A stretch of DNA of 64,000 nt. Origin: Methylomonas sp. LW13. GTDB lineage: Bacteria > Pseudomonadota > Gammaproteobacteria > Methylococcales > Methylomonadaceae. Positions 61,902 to 64,000 of this stretch are shown here, one piece after another. A program made the position numbers and the translations under genes. How positions within the stretch are numbered: position 1 is the first letter of the stretch; every line of letters starts with the position of its first letter. Location: NCBI RefSeq assembly GCF_016865255.1, contig NZ_CP033381.1, forward strand, positions 2,666,001-2,730,000. The letters are read 5' to 3'. The notes beneath the pieces were generated by a model, which did not search any database, had not been told where the DNA came from, and saw only the letters and a list, made by a program, of their open reading frames with translations.

Positions 61902-62975
61902 TTAGCTCCCTTGCCGAATGGCGGCAGTCATAACACGCTCGACTAACTTCGATTTGTGCTCGGTGGATAGATGCGCGTAGCGTTTGGTGGTTTGAGTGGA
62001 TTTGTGGCCTAACACTTCGCCGACTTCGTATAACGAAGCGCCGGCCATCGCCAGTAAACTGGCTGCACTGTGGCGTAAATCGTGGAACCGGAAGTTTTCT
62101 ATTCCCGCTTCTCGCAACGCCTTATCCCAATGTTTTTTGAACTCGAACGGTCGTTCGGGCTTGTTCTCGCTGGCAAAGAGTAAGCCGGCACCCACCCGGC
62201 GCTGCGGGCGTAGATGATCCACTACAAAATCCGGCAACGGACACCAGCGGGGTTCGCCGTTTTTGCTGGTTGCCAACCTCGCCAGATTGTTCTCGAAGTC
62301 GATGTCACTCCAGCGGAGGTTAAGCAGCTCGGCTTTACGCATGCCGGAGGTCAGCGCCATCAACACCAACAAATGCAGCTTATCCCAGTCTGATTTTTGA
62401 CACGCAGCCAGCAGCCGTACCCGTTCGCCTTCATCCAGGAATCGATTAATCTGGTTGTTCACCTTGCGAGCGGCCACCCGGGCGACCGGGTTGGCAACAA
62501 CATAGCCCTCGAAAATCGCATATCTGAAAATCGCCGACAGCACGGTGCGATAACGATTGACGGTGGACGGCGAGCGGTCGCGATTAATTGCTTTGGTCTT
62601 GCCGGCGCCATCGCCACGCAGCACCTTGCCAGCCTCAAAAGCTTTTAGCCTTTGGCGAATCATATCTGCGCTGATGTCGACCAACTTATAATCGCCCAGG
62701 CAGGTTTGCCAATACTGGGCCCGCCTGGCTTGGTTGACTGCGTCTTTGCCTTGCCATTGCCGCATGTATTCGTCGACCAGATCAGCAAACCGCAAACCAG
62801 CACCGCGCGAGCCCAAGGCCTCCATCATTTCATGGTCTGACTCGATGCGCTTTACCCAGGTTTGCGCATCGCCTTTGCGGGTGAAGGTTTTGGATTTTAT
62901 TGCAATGCCGCGCTGGGTGATGATCGCTTTATAGACGACACCTGACTGGCGTTCAATTTTTCGGATGGTGGCCAT
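61902..62975 (-). CDS. Tyrosine-type site-specific integrase
   Basis: 357 residues. An arm-binding N-terminus (VVYKAIITQRGIAIKSKTFT), a core-binding SAM-like domain, and the catalytic domain with Arg in TSGMRKAELLNLRWSDID, His-x-x-Arg in FHDLRHSAASLLAM, His in VLGHKSTQTT and Tyr in KRYAHLS. It integrates the element into the tRNA-fMet gene. The start overlaps the stop of the gene before it (TAATG), so it is made from a multi-gene transcript. Confidence 0.95.
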   Translation of the reverse strand: MATIRKIERQSGVVYKAIITQRGIAIKSKTFTRKGDAQTWVKRIESDHEMMEALGSRGAGLRFADLVDEYMRQWQGKDAVNQARRAQYWQTCLGDYKLVDISADMIRQRLKAFEAGKVLRGDGAGKTKAINRDRSPSTVNRYRTVLSAIFRYAIFEGYVVANPVARVAARKVNNQINRFLDEGERVRLLAACQKSDWDKLHLLVLMALTSGMRKAELLNLRWSDIDFENNLARLATSKNGEPRWCPLPDFVVDHLRPQRRVGAGLLFASENKPERPFEFKKHWDKALREAGIENFRFHDLRHSAASLLAMAGASLYEVGEVLGHKSTQTTKRYAHLSTEHKSKLVERVMTAAIRQGS

Positions 62976-63517
62976 TAGGCGGGCCTCTCGTCGCTGAAAG
63001 CTGCCGAAAATTGCGGCAAAGCGTAGTCTCTCAGGTCGAGTGATAACGCAAGCTGCCGCAATGTTTCCGGATCAGAGTCTACCGGTAACGATTCAAGCAA
63101 TCGCTCATATACGTCTCGGCCCCGTGACAGGGAATAAAGTATGCCTTTTCGTGGATCGTCATCACCCTCGCCAACATAAAAACAGCGCAGATCTTGAAGG
63201 CAATACCCTGTCAGGCCAAAAACGTTGCCAAAGCGCCGCGCCTCACCCTCTGTGGGAAAGCCGGGAGAGGCCAACAAATGATTGTCAGGATGATGAACAG
63301 TCCAAAGTCGAATGACTGGGTGGTCGTAGGCGCCGCATGTCGTGCACTGCACGCTGCCGCCGTCGGGAAAATACGGATAAACCTCAGCAGGCAAGAAAAA
63401 CCCTTCAGGATCACCGCATGAAGGACAATGCGCAAACCGGTCAAATAGAAAATAATCTGAAATGACACAAGTAACGACCGGACCCGCGTTGTGTTGACTT
63501 TTAGGAATAGTGGTCAT
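62975..63517 (-). CDS. Zinc-ribbon hypothetical protein before the integrase
   Basis: 180 residues. A Cys4 zinc-ribbon-like motif (HCPSCGDPEG and QCTTCGAYD) in the first third; the rest is mixed alpha/beta. Not recognised. One base after the gene before it and overlapping the integrase start by one base, hence part of the same operon. Confidence 0.68.
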   Translation of the reverse strand: MTTIPKSQHNAGPVVTCVISDYFLFDRFAHCPSCGDPEGFFLPAEVYPYFPDGGSVQCTTCGAYDHPVIRLWTVHHPDNHLLASPGFPTEGEARRFGNVFGLTGYCLQDLRCFYVGEGDDDPRKGILYSLSRGRDVYERLLESLPVDSDPETLRQLALSLDLRDYALPQFSAAFSDERPA

Positions 63518-63518
63518 G

Positions 63519-63875
63519 TCATTCCACCCCGCGGCCAGTTAACGGCTCCACGGCCTGTGGAAACCTATCGAAGACCAAGTGGCTGCTTTCCGAATAATTG
63601 CAGCCAACATCCTCAGCCAAACAATTGATGGTGTTCTGTGCATCAACGGCAATTGAGTGTATTGCCTGGAGCGCATTACGTAAAAGGCGTGGGTTGGTAT
63701 GAAATTTTGTACTTTCAGACGCGCAAATAAGCAAGTCTGAAATTAATTCGATTAAATCAAACGCTTCTTGCGAAGTTTGATCGATTTGAGTGATTGTTTG
63801 TTTGAACGTTTGGACATCAGCACCAGGTTCTGGTCGTGATGTTGATGGGGTTTGTTTTGAATTTATTGCGGACAT
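63519..63875 (-). CDS. Small hypothetical protein, first gene of the integrase operon
   Basis: 118 residues with GAGGG eight bases before the ATG. Helical (EAFDLIELISDLLICASEST, LLRNALQAIHSIAVDAQNTI). Not recognised. It heads the leftward operon 63875-61447; its promoter should lie in 63876-64000. Confidence 0.68.
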   Translation of the reverse strand: MSAINSKQTPSTSRPEPGADVQTFKQTITQIDQTSQEAFDLIELISDLLICASESTKFHTNPRLLRNALQAIHSIAVDAQNTINCLAEDVGCNYSESSHLVFDRFPQAVEPLTGRGVE

Positions 63876-63898
63876 AAAAAAAGCCCTCGATGTAACAC

Positions 63899-63952
63899 AG
63901 GTTCTCTAGAACCTTTTTGAAAAAATCCACATGTGCCCTAAACGGTGCCCTG
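63899..63952. other. Right-end control region: hairpin and right arm-type site pair
   Basis: AGGTTC-TCTA-GAACCT (63899-63914) is a short inverted repeat that could be an operator of the integrase operon. At 63933 and 63945 lie two direct GTGCCCT copies, with the same 12-base spacing and the same following bases (AA, then G) as the pair at 44281-44300. The intact attachment site should be a short distance to the right. Confidence 0.65.
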
Positions 63953-64000
63953 TGGCGTTTTTTTCAACGTGTTAAACCGATGGCTTTATGATTCTTATCC

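Overview
The window looks like a chromosomal segment of a gammaproteobacterial methylotroph or methanotroph (Methylomonas/Methylococcaceae-like). This is inferred from about 50-58 % GC in the core genes, an MxaD-like SRPBCC protein, a multihaem cytochrome c, and a large two-partner-secretion adhesin locus. No rRNA gene, intact tRNA gene or CRISPR array is visible, so the genus is not proven.

Layout, core part (1-36.9 kb): the 3' end of a multihaem cytochrome c gene; an MxaD-like periplasmic protein; a minus-strand two-partner secretion operon (TpsB transporter, a SapC-family protein, and a 3,469-residue TpsA adhesin with two repeat arrays); a TetR regulator divergent from a three-gene RND efflux operon; a FecI/FecR surface-signalling iron uptake locus (sigma factor, anti-sigma factor, TonB receptor, PepSY membrane protein) interrupted by a VapBC toxin-antitoxin pair; a convergent pair of glycoside-active enzymes (GH94-type phosphorylase and GH30 hydrolase); several small hypothetical genes; and a TetR/O-methyltransferase pair.

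Accessory part 1 (36.9-44.1 kb): a complete IS5-family element with a TA target duplication, a very AT-rich 1,087-residue gene with a candidate restriction-nuclease-like N-terminus and a long helical repeat body (a possible stand-alone defence protein), an AraC/GyrI regulator, an alpha/beta hydrolase, and a frameshifted GFA-family remnant.

Accessory part 2 (44.1 kb to beyond the right edge): an integrative element inserted in an initiator tRNA (fMet) gene. The displaced 3' tRNA fragment is at 44118-44163. Paired integrase arm-type sites with identical spacing lie near both ends (44281-44300 and 63933-63952). The reconstituted full tRNA gene should lie just right of 64000. All its own genes run leftward: two small genes, a tyrosine integrase, a three-gene toxin-antitoxin cluster, a 354-residue unknown, an excisionase-like protein, a zinc-finger peptide, a PrimPol-helicase, a noncoding segment rich in GGGAC repeats (candidate origin), a ClpP-type prohead protease, an HK97-type major capsid protein, three small genes and a tail tape-measure protein. 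No terminase, portal or tail tube/sheath gene is seen, so it looks like a phage satellite that carries its own capsid and tail ruler (or a reduced prophage).

A complete 6,236-bp Tn3-family transposon (38-bp terminal repeats, GACTG target duplication) is nested in this element. It splits a 63-codon gene between capsid and tape-measure genes. It carries tnpR/tnpA and four AT-rich passenger genes, and its left end is a 227-bp perfect inverted copy of its right end.
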